Below, piece by piece: positions 9,753 to 20,863 of a DNA stretch of 64,000 nt. Source of the stretch: Paraescarpia echinospica (lineage: Eukaryota > Annelida > Polychaeta > Sabellida > Siboglinidae). Positions within the stretch are counted from its first letter, which is position 1. Each line of letters starts with the position of its first letter. Below the pieces are notes generated by a model. It saw nothing but the letters and a program-made list of their open reading frames with translations, ran no database searches and was not told where the DNA came from. The stretch is from contig CM034541.1 of the NCBI GenBank assembly GCA_020002185.1, positions 54,126,026-54,190,025 on the forward strand. The letters are read 5' to 3'. Both the position numbers and the translations under genes were made by a program.

Positions 9753-12700
9753 GACAGTGCCAGCCGTGGGCCGTTGCCCGTGCCGTGGGGGTCAGTCACA
9801 ATGTCAACAGATGAGATGCAGCGTTCGCAGGTTCTTTCAGACAAGTTAGTAATTTCGAATTATTCAGCTATAATCACATATATTTAGCCGTATGAGTATA
9901 CATATTAATGTTGCTTGTACTAAATTTATTTAATTGTTTACGTTTTAGTCATAGCTAATGGAAATGGCGGCCTGGCTGGGCCATGTTTTAGTGTTTACTA
10001 TAGACTAATATCAGCTAACAGTACGACGCTATGGCATATACCTATGTCAATGATAGTGACTATATTATATCTATGTCGTATTTATGGTAGTAAGCTAGTA
10101 GCTTAAGTAGGCTTGGGATAATAGGGTAAATGCATTATAAATGATCCGTAACAATTATAATTATTGAACCAATATTAATAGATTGAACAAAAACAATGTG
10201 TACATAATTTACTAATAACAGTACTGTAATAGTAATTTAACTAATCTATTACCTTTGTCTGCAAATCTTTTATAATGGGCCCACGCGACTGTGTCCTCCC
10301 AGACCGTTTGAAATGTGCCCCAGTTTAGGTGATAATAATAAGCTGAAGTTATGGCGTCTTCCAATATCACCACTCCAGACTCGATTTCTGGATCCACCCC
10401 TGTATGTGATAGTTTTGTTTGTCTGCATGGGGATTTGCAGTAATATGTGTCCTCGTTAAATTGCATATTGTTGTTAGAAATGCATGTGAATTAAAGTAAA
10501 GGCAACGTAAAGTAAAAACATTTTATTGAAACTATTTGATGAGATTGACTACAAAATAATGAAAAGCACAATACAACTACAGGTACAATCACTGCACTTG
10601 ATGTGTATAATGTAATACTTTTTAATATCACATACACATCACATGCACATAAAATACAAAACAACAATAGAAACAAACATTAGGAAGAGGTTAACATTTT
10701 TTTAGGTACACTACATATACAAAAAACAGATACTTTTATCAAGATTCTTTGTTACAAAAAACAACACTAGTACACATGATGTCAAACGTTAGTTGTAGTT
10801 TATACATGCCTTCTGTGTTTACAACTTACAAAATTACTGAATAAACAATTATATGTATTTAACAACAATTTTTAATATTGCATGCCCATAAAATGTAAAC
10901 CAATGAGAAAAATTACTTAGGAAGAGGTTTAGTTGAACAAATGTAATATGTACATATCAAATAAAAATAACTACATTATGAATCATATTTGTTTTTTTAA
11001 CAAAGAATCATAATTTATGATTCTTTGTTAAAAAACATCATGATATAAAATTTGAAAATTTTGTAGTTTATGCAATGCTCGGTATGTTTACAACTCACAA
11101 ATAATTGTGACTGGACTAGTTAGGGTCATCGCCATGTGACTGAAAATTACATGTACAATCACTAAATGCTACCCTGTTTGAAGAGTACCAGCTACAGACA
11201 GCGGTGGATATTTTTGTACGAATAGTCTTCGCATATTAATTTCAGTGTGGCTGTGTGCTTCCCACGAGTTGAGATGGTGTTCGATTTAACAGGTCTGCCA
11301 GGGAGTAAACTGTAAAACGCTTTGAGCAATCCTGAGGACTGGATACTATACCATATCAGAACTAACTTTGCTCAAGTGTTGTTTATAACATAACTAGTAC
11401 AATGTGTACAGGTGTATAATCATCATGCGAAGTGAAAATGTAATGTAAATTATTTGTGAAAATATAAACCAATGATAAAAAAGAATATTTTAGAAATATG
11501 AAACGTGGCATGGAAAGTATAATAACAGTCCTATACATGTCAGAGCTATGCTAATTGTCACTTTGTCTCCGGTGTAGGTAGATGCGGATGTACAACAAAA
11601 TGTCAGGAAGCTGGTATACAGTACCATCGAAGACAGCAAACACATACAGTGATGTCATCAATATCCAAACCGATGTAGTTCACCGAAGAATGCTCGACAC
11701 TGAACCTGTCTCACAGCATCAAGGGTTGTTGCCCAAAGACTCATGCTATATCTGCCAGATCCTGGCACCCACCGTTCCATCACCAACTGCAGAGTTAATC
11801 AGGCATCACCATATTCGTATGTCGAGCAACCTGCATTCTACATTGGTTTTTAGTCAGTCAAGCTAACAGACTGACCTGGAATCCAGTGTACACCCCATCG
11901 GCACTGGGGGATCTGTCACGGTTGCAACACACGACACAATTGGGATCACTCGGTGGACATTCACACGACAAACCATTAATATGCATGGCTGTAGAATCTT
12001 GTCCGAGATCCTGGACAAATACAACTGCCCAGTATGTCATATTAACTTGGAGAACTAGTGGTACTAAGCACACTAGTCCAATCTCCTGCAAAGAAAAGCA
12101 TATATTCAGTAAGCAAAAACAGGTATCACTGTAGTGCTGGGAGTAAATAATTATGGAGTTGTTCATTGTCATAATCAGTAAATATAAAATAATGTTTAAT
12201 GTGTGACCTGCAGCATTTCACAAGAAAAACGGCAGCAAGAAATGTGCTACTACAGCTGCATCTATACATGTTGATATCTTAGGAACAGTCAGTGTTTACC
12301 GGGGTTGTTCCAGAGAAGGGAGAGGGTGGCTTGATACAGCATGCAGACATTAGTAGAATATGCTCTTTTTTAAAACAGTGAAAAATGTTAACTATTTTTT
12401 TTACAAGGTGTTCATTGTCATCACATGAATTTAAACTTGTTCAATTTCATTACAGTGAAGCCTGGTCTTTGTCAATATTATAGACTGATTTGAATTCTGC
12501 TAATCAGTAAAGTGCATTTATATTTTTTGTTTTGTTTTCTGTATTCAAATTCATGTCAGTGTCTGCCATGTGTAACTACTACACATAATCATGTTTGACA
12601 TTTTAAGGTTCTGCCTGAGGTTGAATGGTCAAAGTGAATGTTGGAAATAACAAAATGAGGTGTTATTGTGATGCTAACAGTATATTTTCCTCGCCAAGTA

Positions 12701-12981
12701 TTGCAAAGTTCATAATATATGTCTACCATCTTAAAAAATGAATAGTTTATTTTATAAACTTATTTCTGAGTCGTCGCCATGTGCTAAATACTTCTGAAAG
12801 GTGTATTAATACGTATGTGTTGATACACTGTGGGTATAATATAAGTGCAGAAATCAACTTAGTTTTCCATGTCAAAGATTTTATTATTAAAATGTGTATG
12901 AAAACAAATATATATTTAAATGTGTACATTAAAATTTGTTGATAACTTATACGTGATTGATTGTTATAAATTTGAAATTAC

Positions 12982-13096
12982 CTGGATGTGGGCCTCCCGC
13001 AGACTATATATCCTCCCTGTGTCTGCCTGACCCAGGTGACTGCCTTAGTCCTCTTCTGCCTCCTCTCATTCCCATTCAGGGGTTGCAGTGTGGCAT
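12982..13096 (-). pseudogene. Exon-like block of the TTAA element, copy 1
   Basis: A 115-bp block on the minus strand has an acceptor-like CTTGCTAG before 13,096 and a donor CAG/GTAATT after 12,982. It encodes ATLQPLNGNERRQKR followed by TKAVTWVRQTQGGYIVCG. The counterpart in copy 2 (15,159-15,283, plus strand) keeps both splice-like borders and most residues but has a +1 insertion. Conservation of frame and borders in two diverged copies suggests a real exon, transcribed outward from the palindrome centre. The family is not recognised. Confidence 0.45.
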
Positions 13097-13901
13097 CTAG
13101 CAAGACTATAATTCACGTTACGTATTATGCATTCATATGTTGCCGTCGTGAGAATATATACACATATTGGTAAATACACAAGAATAGCTGGCATATGTCA
13201 GTTGAAAGGTATCACACGATACCAATTACATAAACTATAGCCTGGCACCAAGGACCACAATGGAAACAAGTGCGAGCATTTACTTGTGTAATCCTTATAT
13301 ATAGTGTACTCTAGCTTTATTTATGTTTTATGCATTTACACGTTTACATTTTTATATTGAATAAAATCATCAAGGTTGTCATATAAAAAATCTTAATTAT
13401 TTTAAAACTACATTGCAAATCAACAACATTCTGCAGTAATAGTATCCAAATGTAAGTCACAAAACACTGGTTTAAAAATTATGATCACCAATATGATACT
13501 CCCGTGTTTGACGTTCTCTTGCACAAAATTACGGATGCTCCCTGTCCCTGACTAAGTTACTTGCACGATCAACAGGGGCCTACTGCCAAACCAATGTTAC
13601 TTGTCATTTCGCACCCTCACGTCGTGTACTCTCTATATGTATTGTCGCAATAACATAGCTTATTAACAAGAACATACGTAACCAAATGCAATACATATCA
13701 AATAGTATGTTCGTTGTCACAGCTTCCGACTGAATCTCTGGCTGATTATAATTTATATGGACATGGTGACTGGCTTAGACTTAGCTACTAGACGTTAGAG
13801 TCAGCCTCGAGTCGAGTGTAGACGTTCGCAAGTTGCAATTCTCGTTGAATTAATACACGGCTACCCGTTCTTGTTGCTAACTGCGATAGTGTAATACGTA
13901 C

Positions 13902-13945
13902 CTTCGTACAACCACTTTGGAATTTTCGTCTTCATCCGATCTCGC
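13902..13945 (-). pseudogene. Exon-end block of the TTAA element, copy 1
   Basis: The minus strand encodes MKTKIPKWLYEG and ends at a good donor, GAAG/GTACGT, at 13,902/13,901. The same peptide and donor recur in copy 2 at 14,304-14,331 on the plus strand. This supports an outward-transcribed gene whose first exon lies near the palindrome centre. Confidence 0.4.
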
Positions 13946-14303
13946 GCGTGACCGAAATGGCCCAGGAGGTCGACAGCGCAATTGACTTTCGCCAGCTATA
14001 CCCGGTGTAACGACAAATCTTTTTATATTGACGATTAAAAAACAAATACGCACTTTTTTATTAAATCGACTGTGCACACCAGTTAAACTATTCACACATT
14101 ACACATCTGGACCTAAAAGAACCGGATTGGCGATGGGCAAACGAATTGGTTAAGGACCTTTAAAGGTCCTCAACCAATTCAACCAAGCGAAAGTCAATTG
14201 CGCTGTCGACCTCCTGCGCCATTTCGGTCACGTGCTTTACGCGAGATCGGCATCCCACGCATTCGAAAACAATAACAACATACACGTGCTTTGGTGTATC
14301 AAG

Positions 14304-14331
14304 ATGAAGATTCCAAAGTGGTTGTACGAAG
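14304..14331 (+). pseudogene. Exon-end block of the TTAA element, copy 2
   Basis: This is the partner of the 13,902-13,945 block: MKIPKWLYE followed by the donor GAAG/GTACGT. Confidence 0.4.
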
Positions 14332-15158
14332 GTACGTATACTACACTATCGCATTTAGCAACAAGAACGCGTAGCCGCGTATTAATTCAACGAGAATTGC
14401 AACTTGCGAACGTCAACACTCGACTCGAGGCAGTCTAACTGTAAGACTGTCTAACTCTAAGACTAAGGCTAAGCCAGTCACCATGTCCATGACCATATTA
14501 TCAGCCAGAGATTCAGTCAGAGGCTGTGTCAACGAGCATAATATTTGATATGCATTGTAATTTGTATTTGGTTACGTAGGATCTTGGTAATAAATTATGT
14601 TATTGCGACAATACATGTAGAGAATAGATGATGTGAGGCTGCGAAATGACAAATAACATTGGTTTGTCAATAGGCCCCTGTTGATCGTGCAAGTAACTTA
14701 GTCAGGGAGCATCCGTAATTTCGTGCAACAGAACGTCAAACACGGGAGTATTATATTGGTGATCATAATTATTAAAACAGTGTTTTGTGACGCATATTTT
14801 GATACTATTACTGCAGAATGTTGTTGATTTGCATTGTAGTTTATGCAAAATAATTGAGATTTGTTATATTGACGACCATGATGGTGATGATGGTTTTATT
14901 AAATATAAAAATGTAAACCTGTAAATACATAAAATATAAATACAGTTAAAGTATATATAAGGATTAAACAAGATAATGCTCGCACTTGTTTCCGTTGTGG
15001 TCCTTGGTGCCTGGCTATAGTTTATGTAACTGGTATCCTGTGATACCTTTCAACTGACATATGCCAGCAATTCTTGTGTATTTATCAATATGTGTATATA
15101 TTCTCACCACAGCAGTATATCAATGTATAATACGTAACTTGAATTATGATGTCGCTAG

Positions 15159-15283
15159 AGGCCACACTGCAACCCAAGAATGGGAATGAGAGGAGGCAGA
15201 AGAGGAGCTAAGGCGATCACCTGGGTCAGGCAGACACAGGGAGCATACATAGTCTGCGGGAAGCCCACATTTGATCAATCTAG
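15159..15283 (+). pseudogene. Exon-like block of the TTAA element, copy 2, frameshifted
   Basis: This is the partner of the 12,982-13,096 block. An acceptor-like CGCTAG precedes 15,159 and a donor CTAG/GTAATT follows 15,283. The frame EATLQPKNGNERRQKR is interrupted by one extra base near 15,210; beyond it the +1 frame continues the peptide seen in copy 1. Confidence 0.45.
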
Positions 15284-16147
15284 GTAATTTCAAATTTATA
15301 ACAACACAGTCATATTAATACACCTTTAAAAGTATTTAGCATACGGCGATCACTCAGAAATAAGTTTATAAAATAAATTGTTCATTTTTGAAGAAGGTAA
15401 ACATACATGTTATGAACCTTTGAATACTTGGCGAATACTGTTAGCATTACGATAACACCTCATTTTGTAATTTCCAACATTCACCTTGACCATTCAACTT
15501 CAGGCAGAACCTTAAAATGTCAAACATGAATATGTGTAGTAGTTACACATGGCAGACACTGACTTGAATTTGTATACTGAAAACAAAACAGAAAATATAA
15601 ATCCTCTTTACTGATGCTTTACTGATTAGCAGAATTCAAATCAGTCTATAATATTGACTAAGATCAGGCATCACTGTAATGAAATTGAAATTTTTTTAAT
15701 TTATGTAATGACAATGAACACCTTATAAAGAAAAAATATGATTATTTTTGCATACGTAAAAAAATTATTTATGCAATGTGAGGCGAAGATGCCTATAAAC
15801 GTTTTGTTCAATGATAGTCTAACAACGGTCCGGATTACGTAAATACTTACCCGGACTCAAAACGAGGCCGAGCTGGGACCGTTCCCTTTGTGTTGGAATT
15901 CGACTGCGTAACACGTCTTTGTTTTTCAACACAAAGGAAGATTAAATTCATCATCGATTTCGAGGTTCGTATTGTTCAAAGTTGTGTCTATTGTGCTTAG
16001 ACTTCTATCTACACTACATCTGAGTGATACACACTGTTTCGCTGATTGCTACTTTGATATTCCTCGGTTTTAGTGAATTCATGTTTGCCGTTTCGTCACG
16101 TAATTTTTTTCTTTGTTCGCCGCCATTTTTTTTTTCTAACGTTCGCT

Positions 16148-16764
16148 ATGGATAGCCCCCCGGACCTGTTAGTTATAGGCCATAGTTTTGTTAAGCGGTT
16201 ACAGGTGTCGTTATTTCATCCCGGGGGTACGACACAGGTTGTTGGGGGAGATTTAGGTGTTTCTGCACAATTTGCCAGTGTTTTTTTTACCACGGGGTGG
16301 GTGGCCTTCGAGTGAGCGGTTTGATGGCCGAGTTGCCGCTGATTCGTGAGCTTGGGCCCCGAGCGGTTATTATAGACATCGGCACTAATGACCTGTCCCA
16401 TGTCAGAGTTGATCCCCGTCAACTCGCCTCCCGTATTGTCAACCTCGCCCAGCTGGTGTTGGCAGTCGATTCCGTGTGGGAGGTGGTCCTGTGCCAGGTC
16501 ATGCCGCGCGTTGCCGTACGCACGACCGGGCGCCGGCGGTACACTATGCGCGCCGATTTTAACGACGCGCGGTTTGTCGTTAATCGCGCCTTAGATGACT
16601 TAACATCGAACCTCCCACATATTCACTATTGGCGACACCGAGGCATGCACACCAACTGGGAGCAATATTTTTACACATTTGGGGTTCACCTCAATGACCT
16701 GGGGATGCGCAAATATGTGCGCTCCATTCGTGGGGCTGCCACATTTGCTGCTAAACAGTGGTAA
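16148..16764 (+). pseudogene. SGNH-type hydrolase of the YR retroelement, frameshifted
   Basis: The ATG at 16,148 starts MDSPPDLLVIGHSFVKRL, which contains block I of SGNH hydrolases (GHS, catalytic Ser). After a T8 run (16,281-16,288) the frame must change by one base to reach YHGVGGLRV, then block III (IGTND) and block V (GVHLND), ending at the TAA 16,762-16,764. Block V normally reads D-G-V-H. Here the Asp is replaced by Phe (codon 16,678-16,680) while the His is kept, so even a frame-corrected product would lack the triad Asp. SGNH genes occur in some Ngaro/DIRS-type elements; the role is unknown. Placement upstream of Gag is unusual. Confidence 0.8.
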
Positions 16765-16933
16765 ACGTCTCCTGTCTCTACCCACCCTCCTGCATTTCCT
16801 AACTGTTATGATGCTATTATTATATTTTAACTGGGTAGCTATAATTACTCTGTTTGGCATGTCAGGGAATTGAATGCATTTAGGTCACTCAATCTGGTCC
16901 AAGTTTAATGCTATGAATTGTATGTAGGCTACA

Positions 16934-16946
16934 GTATGACTGGCTT
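16934..16946 (+). repeat. Dispersed 13-mer CAGTATGACTGGC (four sites)
   Basis: The same 13-mer is found at 16,934-16,946, 20,900-20,912 and 21,018-21,030, with a one-base variant at 21,108-21,120. The sites flank the Gag-to-YR block, with one copy on the left and three on the right. This could reflect the split direct repeats of Ngaro-type elements, but the copies are too short to prove it. Confidence 0.5.
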
Positions 16947-17395
16947 TCATGCAACTTCTCACTGCAGCCACACCACATAGTAACACATACAAATTTCTAT
17001 GTCAGGCGGCTCTCTTCGACAGTCATTTCTTCACTGCTATATTCACGATTTTGTGTTGATTTATTGTTACACCCATGTCCGTTGGACAGTCTGTGCTATA
17101 TAGTAGTTTCTCAGGCTCATTGTGCCTTTTTTTTGTTGCCATTCTTCCGATATTCCTGTTGGTGTTGCCTTTCGTCACAGCTTCATGTTTGGAGTGTATG
17201 TTAGGCTACGGAGTAATTGCTCTGATTAGTATAGCTATTCGTATTTGGTGATTATGCTCAGATCCAGATTGGTTACCCTAGTTATGTGACTCCACTATAC
17301 CTACCTTATTCATGTTTCTTCATCTACGGTACTCGGTTTGGGGGTGTGTGGTGGTGTTGAGAGGGTGTTGTCATACAAAGTAGTTACCCTGATGC

Positions 17396-17850
17396 TTTGG
17401 TCATATATTGGTGGGTGTGCCGTGATACGGAGCACATTGGTGGGTGCGCCGTGAAACAGAGTAGTTGCCCTGGTGATATGGCCCCATGTTGGTGGGTGTG
17501 CTGTGTGATACAGAGTAGTTGTTCTGGCGCTATGGCCCCACGTTGGTGGGTGTGCTGTGAAAAGCGCCATTGCTCTGCTGCTATGTCCCTACATTGATGG
17601 GTGCGCTGTGATACAGAGTAGTTGTATGGCGTTATGGCCCCACATTGGTGGGTGTGCTGTGAAACAGCGCCATTGCTCTGGTGCTATGGCCCTACATTGA
17701 TGGGTGCGCTGTGATACAGAGTAGTTGTATGGCGTTATGGCCCCACGTTGGTGGGTGTGCTGTGAAACAGCGCCGCTACTCTGTTGCTATTGCCCCATAT
17801 TGGTGGGTATGCTGTTATACAGGGGGCTGCTCTGGTTCTTATGGCCCCAC
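17396..17850 (+). repeat. 51-52-bp minisatellite with dimeric order
   Basis: The core GGTGGGTGYGCYGTGA recurs with start-to-start spacing of 51, 55, 51, 51, 52, 51 and 52 bp (GGGTG at 17,442, 17,493, 17,548, 17,599, 17,650, 17,702, 17,753 and 17,805), plus one shortened unit at the left. Units alternate between two types, one with GATACAGAGTAGTTGTATGG and one with AAACAGCGCCATTGCTCTG, giving a dimer of about 103 bp. ORFs here (for example 17,310-17,570 on the minus strand) are repeat translations. Confidence 0.9.
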
Positions 17851-18133
17851 TATCTACTGGTATTCTTGTTACAGTTTTCGATATTCATGTTCCTATTTTA
17901 TGACATTCGTATTTATTCTCCTTATATTCTCCCTATATTCTCATGCCTGTTGCATGTATTATGACATCAATTAGCCTTCTTAGCGGCGACAGGTCTGCCT
18001 GTATTGTTGCTGTTGCGAGTATGTACTTAAACCCATATGTGCCCTTGTTAATTTGGGGTCATTATACGGTGGGGCCACTTAATTACTTTGCAAACGGATG
18101 CCGTTCCTGTCCCTTTGCTTACCTTTTTGCAGT

Positions 18134-19257
18134 ATGCCACCACGCGGACGTCAACCGAAACCAGTGGAGGTCACACTGCGACCGCCGTCCCAACGCCGCG
18201 CGGCGATGAAACGGGCTGCCGAATCCGTACCACCCATGCCAGCACCACCCACCCGACGACGTCGCCCAGTCCCTGCAGCTGCTGCTGGACGACCAGAGGA
18301 CTTGCCGGCCGCATCTGAAGGGGTCCCTGGGACGTCTAGCGGCACTGCCGAGCTGGTGGCCGTCGTCACTAGGGAAGTGCTAAAGCAGCTGCGGGAGGAC
18401 AGGGATGCTATGCCCGCCGCTGTGGCCACGCCCGCTGTGACCCCGCCCACTGTGCCCGTGCCGTCGATGGATGCCATCCCGGCGGTCGCGTTACCACTAC
18501 CTGATACCAACGTCGCACGCCCCACTCTCATGGACATTGCGGTCGCTGGCGCTATTGGCACCTTGATGCCAACCGAGAGGGGTGAGCTCGCACCAAACTC
18601 TCCCCATGGCACTCCACAGCTTTGGGGGCTGACCTTCCTGCCCGAATTAAGGCAACAATTTGGGCCAACGAATTTGTTGAGTTTTACGATCTCCTGCATG
18701 TGCACCATTCCCAGCCACAAAATATGTGTGTTTCGTCTGGAGATTCTCACCAGATTGTCTCTGTGCTGCCTCAGGCCAGGGGAAGGCAGATTTCCACCAT
18801 TGATCAGTGGACTTCTGCCTTCTTGGTGTTTGGGGCAGTCTACACCCAGCGATTCCCGGATGCAGCTCCGGGACTTTTCAAGTACTGTGAGGTTGTGCGG
18901 GATGTTGCTTTGACAGGCCCACCATTGGCCTGGCGGCAATATGACGTGCAATTCCGATCATTCCGGGAGTCGGACCTAGCAGGTTTCCCCTGGGGTCAAC
19001 CCAGGTGGGACCTGTTTTTCCGATGCATGTACGCGAAACAGGTCCAGGGGGTGTCAGGTCGCACTCCAGTTCATCCAAAAAACCAATCCTTTCGTCGCCC
19101 TCAGTCCTTTCCAGCTGGCTACTGCTGGCAGTACCAGCGAGGTGGCAAATGCAACGCTCGCATGTGCAAGTACAAGCACGTGTGTGCCAAATGCCACGCG
19201 CCCCACCCATCCAGCTCATGTCGCCAACACAACCCTCCCAACTCCAATAAATCCTGA
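18134..19257 (+). pseudogene. Gag-like protein of the YR retroelement, one frameshift
   Basis: The frame starting MPPRGRQPK at 18,134 gives a Pro/Ala/Arg-rich N-terminal part that looks disordered. It loses register between about 18,585 and 18,625. The next frame then continues LGADLPARIKATIWANEFVE through a structured middle part to the stop at 19,255-19,257. The C-terminus is a Cys/His-rich module (CWQYQRGGKCNARMCKYKHVCAKCHAPHPSSSC), consistent with a zinc-binding nucleocapsid-like region. In DIRS/Ngaro elements the protein in this position is Gag. The proposed start follows a CAG and could be moved upstream to 18,098. Confidence 0.75.
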
Positions 19258-19962
19258 ACGATTACGTCAGGCCCTCCATGGTTATGACCAGACAGAAAAA
19301 AAAATTTGGTGGACGGTTTCATTCACGGGTTCAAAATTAATTATTTCGGTACACCTACCCTCAGTTCTACCCATAATCACCCATCAGCTTCTGCCCATAA
19401 GGACGTAGTCGCACAGAAACCATCACATCCGGTTGACAGCGGAGTCACGTGCTGACTTGGCGGCCTGGCATTGCTTTCTTTCTTCGTTCAATGGGGTCAC
19501 AATGCTCATAGACAGTAATTGGATTTCTTCGGATTCAATTAAGCTGTACACGGATTTGCAGCAGTTTTCGGTTCCCGGTGGTTTAATGGTCGTTTCCCAG
19601 ATACTTGGCATGGTTATAATATTGCTGTCTTGGAACTCTATCCTATCGTAGCAGCTTTGGAGCTGTGGGTTCAATATATGGCCAACCACTCTGTTTTGTT
19701 CCTCACTGATAACCAAGCCGTGGTGGACGTCATCAATAAACAGTCGGCTAAGGACCTTCACCTGATGCGCTTACTTAGACGCCTGGTTGTCTCTGCTTTG
19801 AAATTTAATGTTTACTTTAAATCAAAGCATATTCCAGGAAAGACTAATGTCGTTGCTGACAAACTGTCCCGATTTCAGGAGGCCGCAGCTCGACAGATGG
19901 CATCCTGGCTTCAACTACGGCCAACAGAGATTCCTGGAACGATTCTTCCCTGGCGGCAGTGA
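19258..19962 (+). pseudogene. RT stub fused to RNase H domain of the YR retroelement
   Basis: Shortly after Gag a block reads LVDGFIHGFKINYFG (about 19,308-19,345), the type of sequence that opens the RT region in DIRS/Ngaro polymerases. The palm motifs (FADD/VDD and neighbours) are then absent. Within about 100 bp the sequence becomes TAESRADLAAWHCFLSSFNG, which normally lies after RT. RNase H follows: YTD, LELYPIVAALELW, LTDNQAVV and ADKLSRF supply acidic positions D, E, D and D. A short deletion and frame change sits just after YTD (about 19,555). The RT core of roughly 200 codons has been deleted, so the element cannot copy itself. Confidence 0.8.
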
Positions 19963-20863
19963 TGATGCACATGCTTAACGCAGCCTTGTCTGAGGGTACA
20001 AAACATGCATATAAACGGTATATCGCCTCGTATGCCGCGTTCAGTCAGAAACATTTCCCTACCTGTTCGGTTTTTCCAGCCTCAACAAGTGCTTTAGCTA
20101 CCTTTATAGCAAGCCTCTTTTCCAAGCATTATGCTCCTGCTACTCTGTTGACATATATGTCCGCTTTGTCATATATCCATAAGTTGTCCGATATGCCTGA
20201 TCCGACTCAGCATTTTGTCATAAAGAAACTCTTAGCCGGAGCCCAGAGGCTGGCAGGTAAAGCCGACATACGTCTCCCAATTACTCCGACAGTCCTATGC
20301 AGGATTGTCGATGCGACACACTTTACGGTCTCATCAGGCTATTTACGCTGCATGTTACAGAGCATGTTTCTCTTGGCATTCCATGCTTTCTTGCGCATAG
20401 GAGAAATAACGTACATTCTCAATCTAGGAGTGACACTGTCATACAGTTGGCAGATATCACCGTTTCCGCAACACGTATAGTTTTAGTCTTGAGTCATTTT
20501 AAACACAACACCTCTGGGCGTCCTGTCACCTTGTCTATTTCGCAAACGAACGGGCAGTATTGTCCCGTGCAAGCACTTTCACGATTTCTGAAGGTGCGAG
20601 GTCCATTCCAGGGCCCACTATATGCATTTGCTGATGCGACCCCTGTTTCCCGTAACTACTTTTGTCAATCCTTAACTAAAGCGCTACAATGTGCGGGTCT
20701 GGACCCCAGTAAATATAAAGCCCACAGTTTTCGAATCGGGGCTGCTACCACGGCGGCTGACATGGGGATGAGTGAAACACAAATTCAATCTATGGGCAGG
20801 TGGAAGTCCTCCGCATTTAAACGTTACATTCGCATCCCTATGCTGAATATGACCAGATTTTGA
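19959..20863 (+). pseudogene. Tyrosine recombinase of the YR retroelement, one frameshift
   Basis: The first ATG is at 19,962, overlapping the RNase H stop (ATGA). The N-terminal core-binding half reads LSEGTKHAYKRYIASY with YMSALSYIHKL. The catalytic half contains FLRIGEIT (first Arg), then a one-base frame change near 20,405-20,415. It continues with VLSHFKHNTSGRP, HSFRIGAATTAA (His and second Arg), GRWKSSAFKRYIR (Trp and the nucleophilic Tyr), and a stop at 20,861-20,863. All expected catalytic residues are visible across the two frames. Such enzymes integrate DIRS/Ngaro elements through circular DNA. Confidence 0.88.

Larger units (their letters stand above)
9286..14163. mobile_element. 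TTAA-bordered element, copy 1 (left arm of giant palindrome)
   Basis: Copy 1 begins at TTAA (9286-9289) followed by AGGTACTCAACCAATT. It ends with the imperfect inverse, AATTGGTTAAGGACCTTTAA, at about 14,144-14,163. It is therefore a 4.88-kb unit with its own terminal inverted repeats and TTAA edges. TTAA target sites are used by piggyBac and Kolobok superfamilies; no transposase of either was recognised inside. Exon-like blocks (listed separately) suggest a decayed spliced gene. An internal hairpin lies at 10,989-11,033 (TTTAACAAAGAATCATAA and its inverse). Its sequence is repeated in reverse orientation as copy 2. Confidence 0.8.

Noticed and set aside
17396..17850. Possible CRISPR-like array (regular 51-52-bp period)
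   Set aside because: Units are similar along their whole length with no unique spacers, and the context is a eukaryotic retroelement.
18151..18951. 266-aa minus-strand ORF overlapping the Gag-like gene
   Set aside because: Shadow of the GC-rich Gag coding strand; no domain, while the plus strand has the zinc-binding module.
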